NCBI GenBank assembly: GCA_032716605.1 | Contig: CM064560.1 | Location: 18,149,441-18,213,440 of the forward strand | Source of the DNA: Paralithodes platypus | Taxonomy: Eukaryota; Arthropoda; Malacostraca; Decapoda; Lithodidae | Length of the DNA: 64,000 bases | Direction of reading: 5' to 3' | Shown: piece after piece, positions 11,301-25,200 of the stretch | How positions within the stretch are numbered: position 1 is the stretch's first letter | How the letters are laid out: each line of letters opens with the position of its first letter | Notes under the pieces: model-generated | The model's input: the letters and a program-made list of their open reading frames with translations, nothing else | Databases searched by the model: none | Told to the model about the DNA's origin: nothing | Program-made: the position numbers and the translations under genes

Positions 11301-14300
11301 GGAAGATTTTTCACAGTTTAGGAAGGATCTGTGTGAAGGATAAGGGTAACGACTATCACAATGATCACTCTCGGACTTCCATATACCCTTCCTAATCTGT
11401 ATAAAATCGTCTAATAATAGCCATAAAACAGAACAGAAATACGTCATCTGATGTTGAAAGGGCCCACAACCAAGAGGACCGTGGTTTGATTCACGGGCAG
11501 AACAAAACAATTTAGCAGTCTCTTGACTCTATTTGGCCCGAGAGGAATCTTTTTGGATTTTTCCAGTTTTGCTCCCTTTGTTTGGAGATTTTAAGACGCT
11601 TCACCCCATTAGTTGGCGATAAAAACACTTCACCCCATTAGTTTGGCGATAATATGACACTTCACCCCATCAGTTTGGCGATAATAAGATGCTTCACCCC
11701 ATTCAGGTGTTGATTTTTGGGAGGCGAGCAAAAACGAGCCTGAAACTTAGAAGAAATTGGCCTTTGGCCAAAATACTTATTATCGAAAAATGTACAAATT
11801 GAGGGTGAAGGGAAGTCTGGGAAGGCATTTTTGTTAGCCTACGGGACAAACTAACATACACTGCTCGAAAATGGCAATAACAAGCAAAATCCTATCTATC
11901 TATTAATTGCCGGATGCTGTGATCCCCGAAGGGATGGCCACGAACGAAACGCCTCCATGCACCTTTGTCCCCAGTCAGTTGATGCCCCTCCTCCCATTCA
12001 GCACCGCCTTCGCTCATATACTTCTTAACTCCATTCTTCCACCTCTCCCTCGGTCTACCTCTCCCTCTCTGTCCTTCCACCTCACTCTCGTACACTCTCT
12101 TAGTAATTATAAACAAAAGTATCATAATAGCCCAGATAGTGTTAACCCGTCCAATCTCAGCGACGGCTATAGCCATCAGTAAATAAGTAACTCCCCAGTC
12201 CCAGCGACGGTTATAGCCGTCAGTAATGTACAGTACTTGGCTTGTAACTGCCTGTACAAGGCTTTTTTTTTTTTTTTTTTTTTATCTATCTATCTATCTA
12301 TCTATCTATTGCCTTACTCCCCTTACGAGGGTGGCCATACACAGAATGCCCCCAAGCGGACCTATTCCCTGTGAGAGGGACAACCCGAGCCAGTTTAGTG
12401 AAGGACTTACAGGATTGACCACTCAATTTAGGATCCGTCCGACTCCGAGGCCCTCTGTGTATCTTGTTAGCACTATTTTTCTACAGTGGTGTTCGGCTAA
12501 TCCATCCACTAACCTGCCTTACCCTTAGGTAAGCAGTACGGATTTGTATCAGGTTTATTCCCCTAGACAGGTTGCCAACCAAGGCTGAAGAGTCCCATCC
12601 ACCCGAATTTGTATAAGGTTGTATCCCCTAGATGAGTTGCCTACCAAGGCTAACGAGTCCCATCCATCTTCTTAAAAAAAAAAAAAAAAAAAATGAGAGA
12701 TCCATTCTTGCCTCATCTCTTGAGGTGAAAAGGTGGTCTCTCCTGTCATTTTGGCTACATTGCTTGGAACTGCTGGGGACTTTTATTACTGTATCCTACA
12801 GTACAGTACTGGTTAATCTGATGAGGACTTTTCCATGTCATATCCAGCTCCCTCCAGACCATGTTATGCAGCCTCCAATGTTGGCTTTATCTACACTCAA
12901 ATACCTTAAGGGGAGATTTCCACTCGAGGGATTTTTTTCTGGACCCCTTTCTCCCTCATGTTTAGCCCCATTGCTTTTGAGATTCTAAGACATTCGCCTC
13001 ATTAGTTTGGCAATTTTAAGAGCTTTCGCCCCATTTCTGTCAATTTTAAGAGTTTTCGGGCCATTTAGGTGTCGATATTTTCCTGGCGAGCGATAGCAAG
13101 CCTGTAATTTAGGAGGAACCGGCCTTCGGCCAGGACATATTTCTATCGAAAAATGTACAAATTTAACTTTAAGGAAGGTCTTGGCTGGTGGTTTTTGTTC
13201 AGCTTAACCCTTCCTGCCCGGGCAGCCTTTCTAAATGACAGCACTGAGAGCCCGGGGGATATGGCCGAAAAACGTCGTAATAGGCTAGCCCTATCTTTGT
13301 AATTTTAACTGCTAGATAATTCACACACATCTCAAAGCGTAGCCCTGTTTCTTATCTATAAACTGGCGTTGAGTAGAGCTCTCTAGGTCAACTGGCTTTA
13401 TTGTGGTCGGCAGGGAGGGTTCTGTGGGGGAGCTCGGTCATGACTTTGGCCTTGCTCGGGGCCTTGGGACTGTTCCGCCAGGCAGCTTGGGGAACAACAA
13501 CAACTGGTTCAGTTGTGATGACGATTTCCGTGGAGAGAGATTCGATGCGATGTTAGCAATATCAGACAATAACAAAGACTTGTTCTTGTTCTCCAAAACC
13601 ATAACAACAAAAGTCGATCTCTTTCTTGTTTTGGAAGGTGCGCGTCGCTCCGACCGGCTTGTTTACATACGGTTCGACGCACAGCTTTCAAACCACGCTT
13701 AATAGGCTTTCAAACTTACAGATTTTAAAATGACACCCGGGCTCCTGCCCATCTGCCGCAGTGTCATTTTAAAATGACAACAGGGCAGGAAGGGTTAATG
13801 GAGGTCTACTGTAGGGAGGAAACTAGAAAAATTATTAAAAGATATATAAATGAATTAATATTAAGGGGGGATGGTTCACTTTTTGGTTGATTCTTTCATC
13901 TATTAATTATTATTCTAGTTTCATCCCTAAACCTCCATCAAACTTTAAAAAACATCCATTAGATCCCCCTCCTAGATTAATTTGTACATTTTTCGGTAGA
14001 AAAATGTCTCGGCCAAAGGCCAATTCTTAAAAAATTACAATATTGACAAAGAAATAGGACAAAAGGTCTTAAAATCAACAAACTTATGGGGAAAACATCT
14101 TAAAATCTGAAAACTAATGGGGCTAAACATGAGGGAGAAGGGTGTCTAGAAAACCGGCCCATCTCCCCTTAACCCCTTCAACAAGATGACGTAATATTCA
14201 TCATTGTCTGGTTACCATTAGACGATTTTCTTTATCTTATAATCGACCTCTAGGACTCCAAGGGGTAAACACGATTTCAATAAACCCTCCGAATAGCATA

Positions 14301-17300
14301 GGTCCTTTGTAAACTGTATAAAATGGTGTCATCAACCACTATATCGTGTTCCAAATGGTGTCATCAACCACTATATCGTGTTCCAAATGGTGTCATCAAC
14401 CACTATATCGTGTTCCAAATGGTGTCATCAACCACTATATCGTGTTCCAAATGGTGTCATCAACCACTATATCGTGTTCCAAATGGTGTCATCAACCACT
14501 ATATCGTGTTCCAAATGGTGTCATCAACCACTATATCGTGTTCCAAATGGTGTCATCAACCACTATATCGTGTTCCAAATGGTGTCATCAACCACTATAT
14601 CGTGTTCCAAATGGTGTCATCAACCACTATATCGTGTTCCAAATGGTGTCATCAACCACTATATCGTGTTCCAAATGGTGTCATCAACCACTATATCGTG
14701 TTCCAAATGGTGTCATCAACCACTATATCGTGTTCCAAATGGTGTCATCAACCACTATATCGTGTTCCAAATGGTGTCATCAACCACTATATCGTGTTCC
14801 AAATGGATAGGTCAGACATCGTGAACTCTAACCTCTGTAACTCAAAAAGGGCTGAAACAAATAGGCTGTAAATATCCACACCTATTATTCCCTGGCTTGA
14901 CCCTTCCTAAATGGTAGATATATTACCTCGATTACTCAGGTCGTTTGTGAGTTATAGAGGTTAATGTTTAAGAGTTTTGGCCTACTAATTTGGAACAGGG
15001 TATATATTTTTTAATCTTATTAACCCCTTTAAGATTATGCAGTATTTTGATAGTTTATTCTATGTAGCATTAGACGATTTTATACAGCTTAGGAAGGATT
15101 TGTGGGAATTAAAAGTGCACCTTGAGGGATCCAACAACTTCAACTATCCGGCTCTAATCCAAACCTTGCATCGCTGGTGAGGGCTGGTCCTATCCAGAGT
15201 GAGGTTTGGCATCCTCTACCCAACCTTAGCTGTTTCTCTCTGTCGCTTTTCCTGTACCACTTTTTCCTACTCGGTGCTGGCGAGATCGCCTGATTGGGTG
15301 GCACTGCATGGGGGGCTGCAGACGGTGGGGGCATTTGCCCAGGGGTGCAAACCTGTGGGCTGGTGGTCCCCTCCCCTGCTACTCTCTCAGAGACAGATCT
15401 CATCTCACCCTGGCCCCTTCGGGGGCCCGAGCATCTGGAGTGGCTTCGGTCTATCGGACTCGGGACTATTCAGCCAGACAGTCTGGGGAACTACAACAAC
15501 AACAACAACTACCTTGCAACGCTAGCTTCACTACAAGCCCTAGGAAAATCGTGGTGCAGTCACTTTAACCCTCCTGGTTTGGGTGGCCTACATAGCTCTA
15601 TATCGAGTTTCTCCATGACACAAGGCTGGCCTACATAGCTCCATAGCCTTATTTCATGGCTTAAAACCACTTAAAACTGCACTAGAGAAAGTTTTGTTGT
15701 CTTAACGGATGGTTCATATAACCAACAAGAACAAAAACACATCGCCTGTCCTGCTTAATGCATGCCTAACAAAAGCTTGTATTGATTTTCCCGAGTCCCA
15801 AACGATGCATGAAAGGAGTCAATAGTGACTTAGGAATGGTTACAATGGTGAAATAAATCAGTAATCAAAAATCAATACAATCAATATTATTACATAATAC
15901 ATAATCCATAATCAATAATCAATAATCAATTGTTGAACGAATGTAAATAGACCGTAGCCGTGGCCGCAGCTACTGCGTCGCCGCATTCGAACAGTTCTCA
16001 GTATCATAACAAAACACCTGGTTTTACTTCCAACCACACACAATAACCACTAACCTAGCTGAAACACATCATAAGACCTTACAGACTATTCAAAATAAAG
16101 CCCTGTAAATCATCACAGGATGCACAGCTACTACACCCACAGATCACCTACATCAAGAAACCAAAGTCCTCAAAGTCAAAGATCATCTAGACATGAGAGG
16201 CACTCAATTCCTGGCAGCAGCCTCCACGAATCAACACCACCCACTACACTACATGGCAACACACCCACAGACACCAAGAAATATCAAAACAACACCCAGC
16301 ACACGCTATCACACACAAATACTGTCTTCTCTCCCTCCCTGCCCACCCCAAACCAACTTCCGGAAACACATCCATACTCATATCACTCGCCGTTCCATCC
16401 ACTCACTCATAGACAACACGCAGCTGCAAGCACGACCTCCCGAAATCCATCCTTCTGAATCCTCCCTTCCTCGCGAGGACAGAGTCCACCTGGCCAGGCT
16501 GAGATGCGGACACCATCCAGCTCTTCTGAGCTATCAGAAGAGACTGGATGACTCCGTCGTCGACACCTGCCCGGGTTGTAACATAGCACCCCATACCATT
16601 AAACACATCATAGAAGACTGCATTTCACACAACCACTTACGCCAACAACACAATTTACACTCTTTGAGAGCTCTGTGGGAAAGCCCGACTGTGGCCATGG
16701 CCTTCCTTAAGGACTCGGGGCTGTTCGGCCAGGCAGCTTAGGGAACAACAACAACCACTTAATGTAGTGTTCTAGTCTTCACCCATCGCAAGATAACACC
16801 GAGTACTACCTCTGGTATGTATATAAACTAGGTTAGCATGGTTAGGCCATTTATTTGCAGAGATATAAGTATCTGTAAATGACGAAACTTGGGAGTTTAC
16901 ACGGTTCTAGGCTCGCGGCGGCCATAACTAACCTACATATTTTCATCATAAAAACTGAACCACTTGGTCTAGACTTCTAGTCTTCACCCATTGCTAGATA
17001 ACAACGAGTAGGTTAGGCCAATTTTTTTCGTATTTATAAACGCGCCAAAATCCCGAGAATTCAACAAAACCTCCGGTTCCACAGTACGCGGGAAGGTTTA
17101 AATCGCCATTTGGCTAGGGTTACGTAGATATGATATTGAACTAGACTGGCTACTCACTAGCAGCTCCATTACCAAGGTGTGGGTTGTGGTCCAAGTGGAA
17201 GTCCGGGTCCCTGCCAACAGCCACTGCCGACCCCAGGACACTCCGCTGACCCCACGTGTTGCTGAACCCCTCCTGTAAGGTTACAAGTTTTATAACATTG

Positions 17301-18330
17301 TAAAATATTATAATAAATGTAATATGCTGGTGGAAATAATTAAAATTACTCTAAAATCTTTAAATAATATATTTAATTTAGTAATCTAAGGTTACTTCAA
17401 TTTATTCATTATATTTACTACATTATGCTTCCTTCCATTTAATCATTTACTTTGTAAAATATACTTTTCTATTTTTACAATTCACTATAACATCATTATT
17501 ACGATTTTTCTAACATTTTACTTATATCTAAACATACCAGTACATTAGTTAGAACAAATAAAATGAGATGAACCTATTAAATAACTATTTGGTACATTAT
17601 ACTCTGTTTCTTTTTAGCTGATGACAAATTGAATCCCTTAGCAGCTAATTTCTCGATACTTAATGGAGGAGTATGAAACTACTGTCTCTGCATCATAGTA
17701 AGACCAAGTTTGTATAATTAACACCATATTTCACTACAAAATCTTCAAAATAACTGATACATTTTTATGGGAACTTTGCAATTTACCGCCAGTTGAAAAA
17801 AAAAAAAAAAAAAAAAAAAACAGAGCATAGTGTATTAGAATGAAATGTACCATATTTCACTACAAAATCTTCAAAATAACTGAGTAATCTTCATGAGAAC
17901 TTTGCAATTTACCACCAGTTGAAAATAAACAGAGTATAGTGAGGCTGATCCATTATGACAAGTGGATGAATTAGGTGGAAGGGAGGCACAGGAAAGAACT
18001 TGAATTCTATATTTCTCTTACGTTTCGGGCTACGCAAAACCCAGTCTCTCTGAAGATGGGTTCTGCATAGCCTGAAACATAAGAGAAATAAATAATTCAA
18101 GCTCTTTCCTGTGTCTCCCTTCCACCTACTTCATCCAGAGTATAGTGTGTTAGAATGCATGGTCTGACCTGCGTATTGGGTCTGGTAAGAGGACTGACGG
18201 CCCTGGTGCCCCACAGGTAGAGAGCGTTCTCCAGCGTACCAGCCACAGTGAACGTAGACCCACACTCAACCATCTGGAGGAGAGGGACACGATAAACACA
18301 TTGTTTCAAGACAACCTTCATCACAAACTA

Positions 18331-18375
<45 letters not shown>

Positions 18376-20283
18376 TATATATACAATACATATATATATA
18401 TATATATATATACTGTATATGAAAGCTTTAAAACATAAATGAATAATTGTTTATACCTATAATATTACATTTTTCAGAGGCTACAGTATATGATCAAAAT
18501 GCAAAATGTTTTGAATAATGATGATGATGATGATGCAGATATTAAACGCAGTGCACTCCCTTGATTGACAAGGTTAGGGCGTGCCCTTGTTACAGGGACT
18601 TTACTGGACATTTGCCACAATTTGCTAGACCTGAGTGTCGAAAATCTTGACGTCTACCAATGGCATGGCAGAAGTAATAATGTTAACCCCTTGAGTACCA
18701 GTGAGCACACATTATGTGTCACCTATGTATGTAATCCTAAACCCCAGCGACGCAATGGTTGCGTCTGCCTTAATTACTCTTGTCCTATGGCACCTAGAGG
18801 GTTCAGATTTGGATGGGAACTACTTTAGGATCCCACGGAACAATACCGATGGTTGGCAATCCTCCAAGTACAGCCATGTGCGTGTGGGTGCGCGCGGGAG
18901 TGATTTTTCTAGTATATTGCCTACCTATCACCCCATGTTAATTGTGACTTTACACCGCCCCCCAGGACCCCTAAATGACCTAGGTGAGCGTTTTTTTGTT
19001 TATTTTCCTTCATTACTAACCCATCCCATGTGTTTTCAGGAAAAACAAAATATGACAAGTGACTGGTCCTGGAGTGTACATTTATAATAATTAAAGTGCT
19101 TGGGGTCCACTGGGTAAATATTCAGTATAGTTAGGCATACGTTAATGTGCCTTCCTACTCATTCAACAAGGCAGCCAGATGACCTGTTGAAGTGCCATTT
19201 TCTCACTCGTGGAAATGAGCTCGACCCAGCGGATAATTCGTAGATAGAAACACTAACCACTCGGGTATAATCTCATCATAAGTCACATTGGCTTGCCATA
19301 TCAGGACTATGCCATATTATCTAAGAATGATAAAGTATGAGCTGTCAACTTACCGTGACAATTTTGGAAGTCAAACTCTTGACTAGGACCGGCTGAGAGT
19401 TAGAGCGAGTGTTGCCACGACCCAGCTGACCCTCACTGTTACGACCAAACGTCAACACCTGCACAACACAACATAATAGATTAATATCAACACCAGTGTT
19501 ACATATCATTTAAGAGTGGTCAAGTCGGGAGGATGACCGTTTCCCAGGCAGTTATCTTTCCAAACACTAAACACTAACCAGATCCAAAGACACATAACTT
19601 CACTAACTGCAAAGTCTGAAACATTGGAAAAAGCATACTAAGGCAAGGTTACTGATATATATATATATACTGTATATATATATATATCTATCTCTCTATT
19701 GCCTGACGCCGTGATCCCCGAAGGGGTGGCCACGAACGAACCGCACCCATGCACCTCTGTCCCCAGTCAGTCGACGCCCCTCCCCCCAACCAGCACCGCC
19801 TTCGTTCATGTACTTCCTCACTCCATCCTTCCACCTCATATTCGGTCTACCTCTCCCCCTCTGTCCCTCCACCTCGCTCTCGTACACCCTCTTAGTCATT
19901 CTCTCGCTTTCCATACGTTCCATATGGCCGAACCATCTCAAGTTGTTCCTTTTCACACTTTCCAGCACATCTACCTCCACACCACACCTCCTTCTTACTT
20001 CCTCATTAGTCTGTCTATCCCTCCATGTAACTCCGCATGCACTCCTTAAGTAATTCATTTCCACTGCTCTCACTCTTGGTCTGAGTCTCTCAACCAACGT
20101 CCATGCTTCGCTTCCGTAAGTCAGTGTCGGGATTACCACACTGTCATGCAAGGACTTCTTCACTTCCATACTGACCACCCTATTTCTTGTTACTGCTTTT
20201 AGCGTTCCTACAACCCTCTTCCCCTGTTATACCCTCTCCCGCACCTCTTCTATATATATATATACAGTATATATATATATACA

Positions 20284-20317
<34 letters not shown>

Positions 20318-20758
20318 AACCCTCGCTATCTCGGACTAATTGGGGGGAGACCACTTCCGAGAAGCCCGATTTTCCGAGATGCCCGAAGTCCGACTTATGT
20401 CCGACTTAAGAGAGGGAAAATTCCAAATTAGAAGAGGAAAGTCCACGTCACCAGAGAAAATTGAGATTTCTTTTTTTTTTTTTTTGAAATTCATAATATT
20501 AATGACAAATACGAACCTTATTATGTTTTCAGGGACAGTACAGTACATAGTAATTAATATTAACACAATAATTAAAAGGCACAGGCTTCAATTCATCCTA
20601 AAATCACTTAAAACCGAGTGAGAGAACATTGTAAACCGGACACAAATCACTTCCAACTCGGAAATTGCCGAGATATACAGGGACATCTCAGAGAGGCCTA
20701 TGCCATACCGAGAAGTGCGGGTTTCCGAGTAAAAAGAGTCCGAAATATCGGGGGTTTA

Positions 20759-20852
<94 letters not shown>

Positions 20853-20887
20853 TATATATATGTATATATATATATATACTGTATATA

Positions 20888-20939
<52 letters not shown>

Positions 20940-22238
20940 CACTATATATATATATATATTATAGGTTTGACTCCTGTAAGGAGATAAAGAAAACCTAATA
21001 TTTAGTAGTGGCCCCGTAATCATTGACGAACATGCCTATTACATAAGGCATCCTCTTCAAACACTAATCCGCTGTAGTTTGACTCTACCGCGCAGAGGTG
21101 ATGGGCTGGTCTATCAGAGTGAGAACTGAGCAATCTCTGCCATACCCAAGATTGGAAGCCAAAGCGTCACATTTTTCCCTTGCCCCTCAACTTTCTCTTC
21201 ATAACTGCTGAGGGACACAGGGCCCTGGGTGGGGCTTTGGTTTCCCGGGCATTTCCGCACCCTCCTCAGCTCCCCGCCATGGAGTGGCTTCGGTCACCCA
21301 GGCTTTATTGTGGTCGGCGGGGAGGGTTCTGTGGGGGCGCTCGGTTATGGCCTTGGCCTTGCTCAGGGCCTTGGGGCTGTTCGGCCAGGCAGCTTGGGGA
21401 ACAACAACAACAACAACAACAACCGCGCAGAGCATTTAAAATCTGAGGAGCCTTCATTCATCTGAGGAGCCTTCAGAGCGCACGCGACCTCACTCATGGC
21501 TTCAGTCATTATGAATTGGGTTCTCACTACGAAAAAAACTTCGTAAAAAAGAAAAAAGAAAAAGAAAATAAGAATAACTATCCAATAAGCTTTCCATCAT
21601 ATCGTAGATGTACTTGTGTGGATCTTTGACCAGACGCTAATTCAGACGTCATTCTTCCTTCACTGACATATCAAGTAAACCAAAATCCTTAATACATCAA
21701 CGAATGGGAAGGGGATGGTCGGGAGGGCCCCAGTCGTCAATGATTACGGGGCCACTACTAAATATTAGGTTTTCTTTATCTCCTTACAGGAGTCAAACCT
21801 ATAATTTATTAGTGGCCCCTCCATCATTGACGAACATGCCTGATTTCTAAGACTGGAGGGGGTCATTCGTAATCATATCATAACTCTAGAAAAGCAGATA
21901 ATCAAACAACCACATAGTATTCTTACTTTTGTAAAAAGGAGATACAGTATTCGGGTGCATAAACTTTATACAGCCTAAATCTTCAAAAAGGGGTACAAGC
22001 AGGAGCGTGCTTCAAAGAAGCCTGCTTGAAAAAGGGTTAACTCTGAGACTCTGTGCACAGATCTGCTAGTTAAGAAGGCACCCCACTTAAAGTAAGTGGT
22101 GAAAACTAAAAACTTATAAGTTTACATGTGCACATATAAACCCCATTAACTAGTGGATATATTCCTAAAAATATAACCAAACATAAATGAATTCTTGTAC
22201 AATCGTAGAAGTACTGAACTTGTGTACTTATGCAGAAG

Positions 22239-22270
<32 letters not shown>

Positions 22271-25200
22271 TATTTCAGACTCACACAGTACAGAGGGGAC
22301 CATACTGGGGTCCATATATACCTTACAGTAACATAAATATATATAAATATATATAAGCTACTGTACATAGGCTACATAAAATAAAAAGAAATTAAATAAT
22401 ACCCAGCTTGCTATCATGTAGTTCACAGCACTGCCTCAACCAAAAACAGTGGTCATCAAATTACTGTGTTACCAAAACCACTGTCCTAATTGTGTACAGT
22501 ACCATGCCTCACATCATTTAGCTTCCGGTACAGTATGTTGCTACAGTACAGTATAGGAATATCGGTACTGTACTGCACTATGAGGATCAGTACCGGTATG
22601 CTAATTCTGTAGAGTAGCAGACCTGAAATCATTACTTAAGGTTAAATATAGAGCAACTTCCTCCAGTGTGCCTGGATCCTGGAGGTGTACACTATGCTTG
22701 GAGTTTGTAGCATTTTAATGATCCTGTTCTCAGAAGTGTTAAGGCGCTGAATGAATTTATATGTTAGCTTTCTAATGAGTGATTTGTAACAGTGTAAGTT
22801 CATATAGGCACATAGCGTACTTGTACTCTCATATTTTGAGAGCCCCAGAAACATTTTCATGATATTGTGATATGAGATACTTAGTCTATTCACTGTCATT
22901 TTCTTATAGTTCCACCATAGTTGTGCTGTATACATTGGTGAGCAGTAGGAGTTGAACAATGTTATTTTTGTATCCCATGTGCACATATGAAATTTTCTTA
23001 ATATTGAATTTCCCTGCATGTAAAGTTGCCTTCGCTGACGACCCATATCCTCATCATCTGAGCGATCACATGAAATATAGTGTCCTAGATACTTTACTTT
23101 ACTTACTTCTTCTATAATTTCTTCATACAAATGGAATTTAGGTAGCTTTGATTTCAATAGAAGGTTAGATTTAAATATTATGATATTGCTCTTTATAGGA
23201 TTAAATTTGACTGAATGTTCGATTCCAAATTTTTCACATACTCTTAATAATTTATCCAGTCCTGCTCCAGAGGGCGCGATTAAGGCTAGGTCATCAGCAT
23301 ACATGAGATGATTTACAATGGTGCTGCCAATACAGCACCCAGTGCGAGTCTTGTTCAGCTCCAGACTAAGATCATCCATGTAGACGTTGAAAAGATACGG
23401 AGACAATATCCCCCCCTGCCTAACACCATTGGTTACGGCGAAAGAGCCTGACAGGATGTTGCCCCATCTTACACACATTTTTTGATTAGCATACCAGAAA
23501 ATAAGTATCCTAACAATATAGCTAGGCACTCCCCTGTTAACTAATTTTTCAAATAAGGTTTTGTGACACACCCTATCAAAAGCCATACTTGCATCAAGAA
23601 AACAAGAGAAAATTGAGCTATTTTTTGTTGTATGTATCAATCACTTCTTTCAGCACATATATGCATTGGTCTGTGCCGTGATTTTTCTTAAAGCCAAACT
23701 GATTGCTGCTGGTGACAATATATGCAGACATTCTTTCTAGCATTATCATTTCAACTACCTTACTCACCACACTAGCAAGTGCTACTGGGCGGTAGTTGTC
23801 TTTTGCTGTAATTTTACCTGATTTATCTTTAATGACAGGAACAAGTATTACGGATATCATAGACTCCGGCAGGACACCATGCGTAAATAGACTGGTGATG
23901 CAAGAACTAAGTTTATCTATTAACAACTTATCTGCATATTTAAGATGTTCTGCATATATACCATCCAGCCCACAAGCTTTATTTAGGTTAAGTTTTCTTA
24001 TGGCATTCTCAAGATCACTTTCAGTCACTTTAATGTCTTCATAATTACTATCTTTCACATATTGAATTGCACCATTAGTAGACCTTTGGTTTACACTGTT
24101 AAGTAGTTCCTTAAAATGAGTTTTCCATAAGTCAGCAATGTTCTCTTCACCCGTAACCCCCTCAACACTGACAGGTAATGGTGTGTTACAATTTTGCATG
24201 GATCTGATGTCCTTCCAAAAACAGTTAGTATCCTTTTCTGCCAGACTCTTTGCAAGGGCTTCCTTCCTTAATTGGTTTTCATTTTGCTAAATAAATCTAA
24301 TGGCATATTTGGTCCTAGCCTTTGCTCTTTTGTGAAGTTAAAATATAGGCCCCTGTCTAGGCTGACCTACTTCAAGCCAATGAGACCTAGCATCTCTGGA
24401 GGCCTGATACAGGTCAGCCACATAGTCTTGCCAACCTGGCTTATTGAATGAGGACTTATATTTACGGCTATTAAAAATACTTTCCCCCGCTTTTGATAAA
24501 GAATCTATTATACTATTGTAAAATGTAATAATGTCCTTTCTGTGTTGTGCATCACTACATTTTGGATCCCTGCATTGTGCTACACCATTACCATCATATT
24601 GCACCCTATTTAATAAGTCCTTGGTTTTATCACAGTACATTTGGCACTCTTCATTTGAGATTACATTCCATGGAACTTTTGCCTTGATGCTATTGCTAGT
24701 TTCTGTTATTTCCGGTGCATTATTAATTTGGATTGTTAATTCTATAGGTATGTGGTCGTCATCCGTAATGTCGTATCTTATGGCCATTTCTGAGATAGAG
24801 TCATGAAAGTCAGAGCTAGAGATTGCATGATCAAGCCACGACCTGGTCTCCCATGCTTCACTAACATATGTATAGCTATTTTCTGGAAGCAGGTTTTTGG
24901 AGGACAAAATTAAACCTTGCTCCTCACAAAACCTTAACATATGTTTAGCAAACATGGAACCACCCAACTCGTGAGGGGTAGCATTCCAATCACCTACCAC
25001 TGAGTAACACGTAATTACCGCAAAAGTAAAAGTCGTAGTTGCCACTACCGAGATTTCTCAAAAATCTATTGCTTCACAGCCAAAGCTACTTACAACAAGA
25101 ATTGTCGTAACACTACTATTGGCTTTTAGCACAATTTCCTGCAATGCATACTACAGAGAAATTTTATAATACAATGCCTACAACCAGTATCACAGCTCGT

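Noticed and set aside
14323..14871. Long plus-strand ORFs of 148-182 codons
   Set aside because: They are the three frames of a 32-bp minisatellite without stops; periodic and identical in content.
20618..21023. Ile/Tyr-rich ORFs on both strands
   Set aside because: Translation of (TA)n microsatellite.
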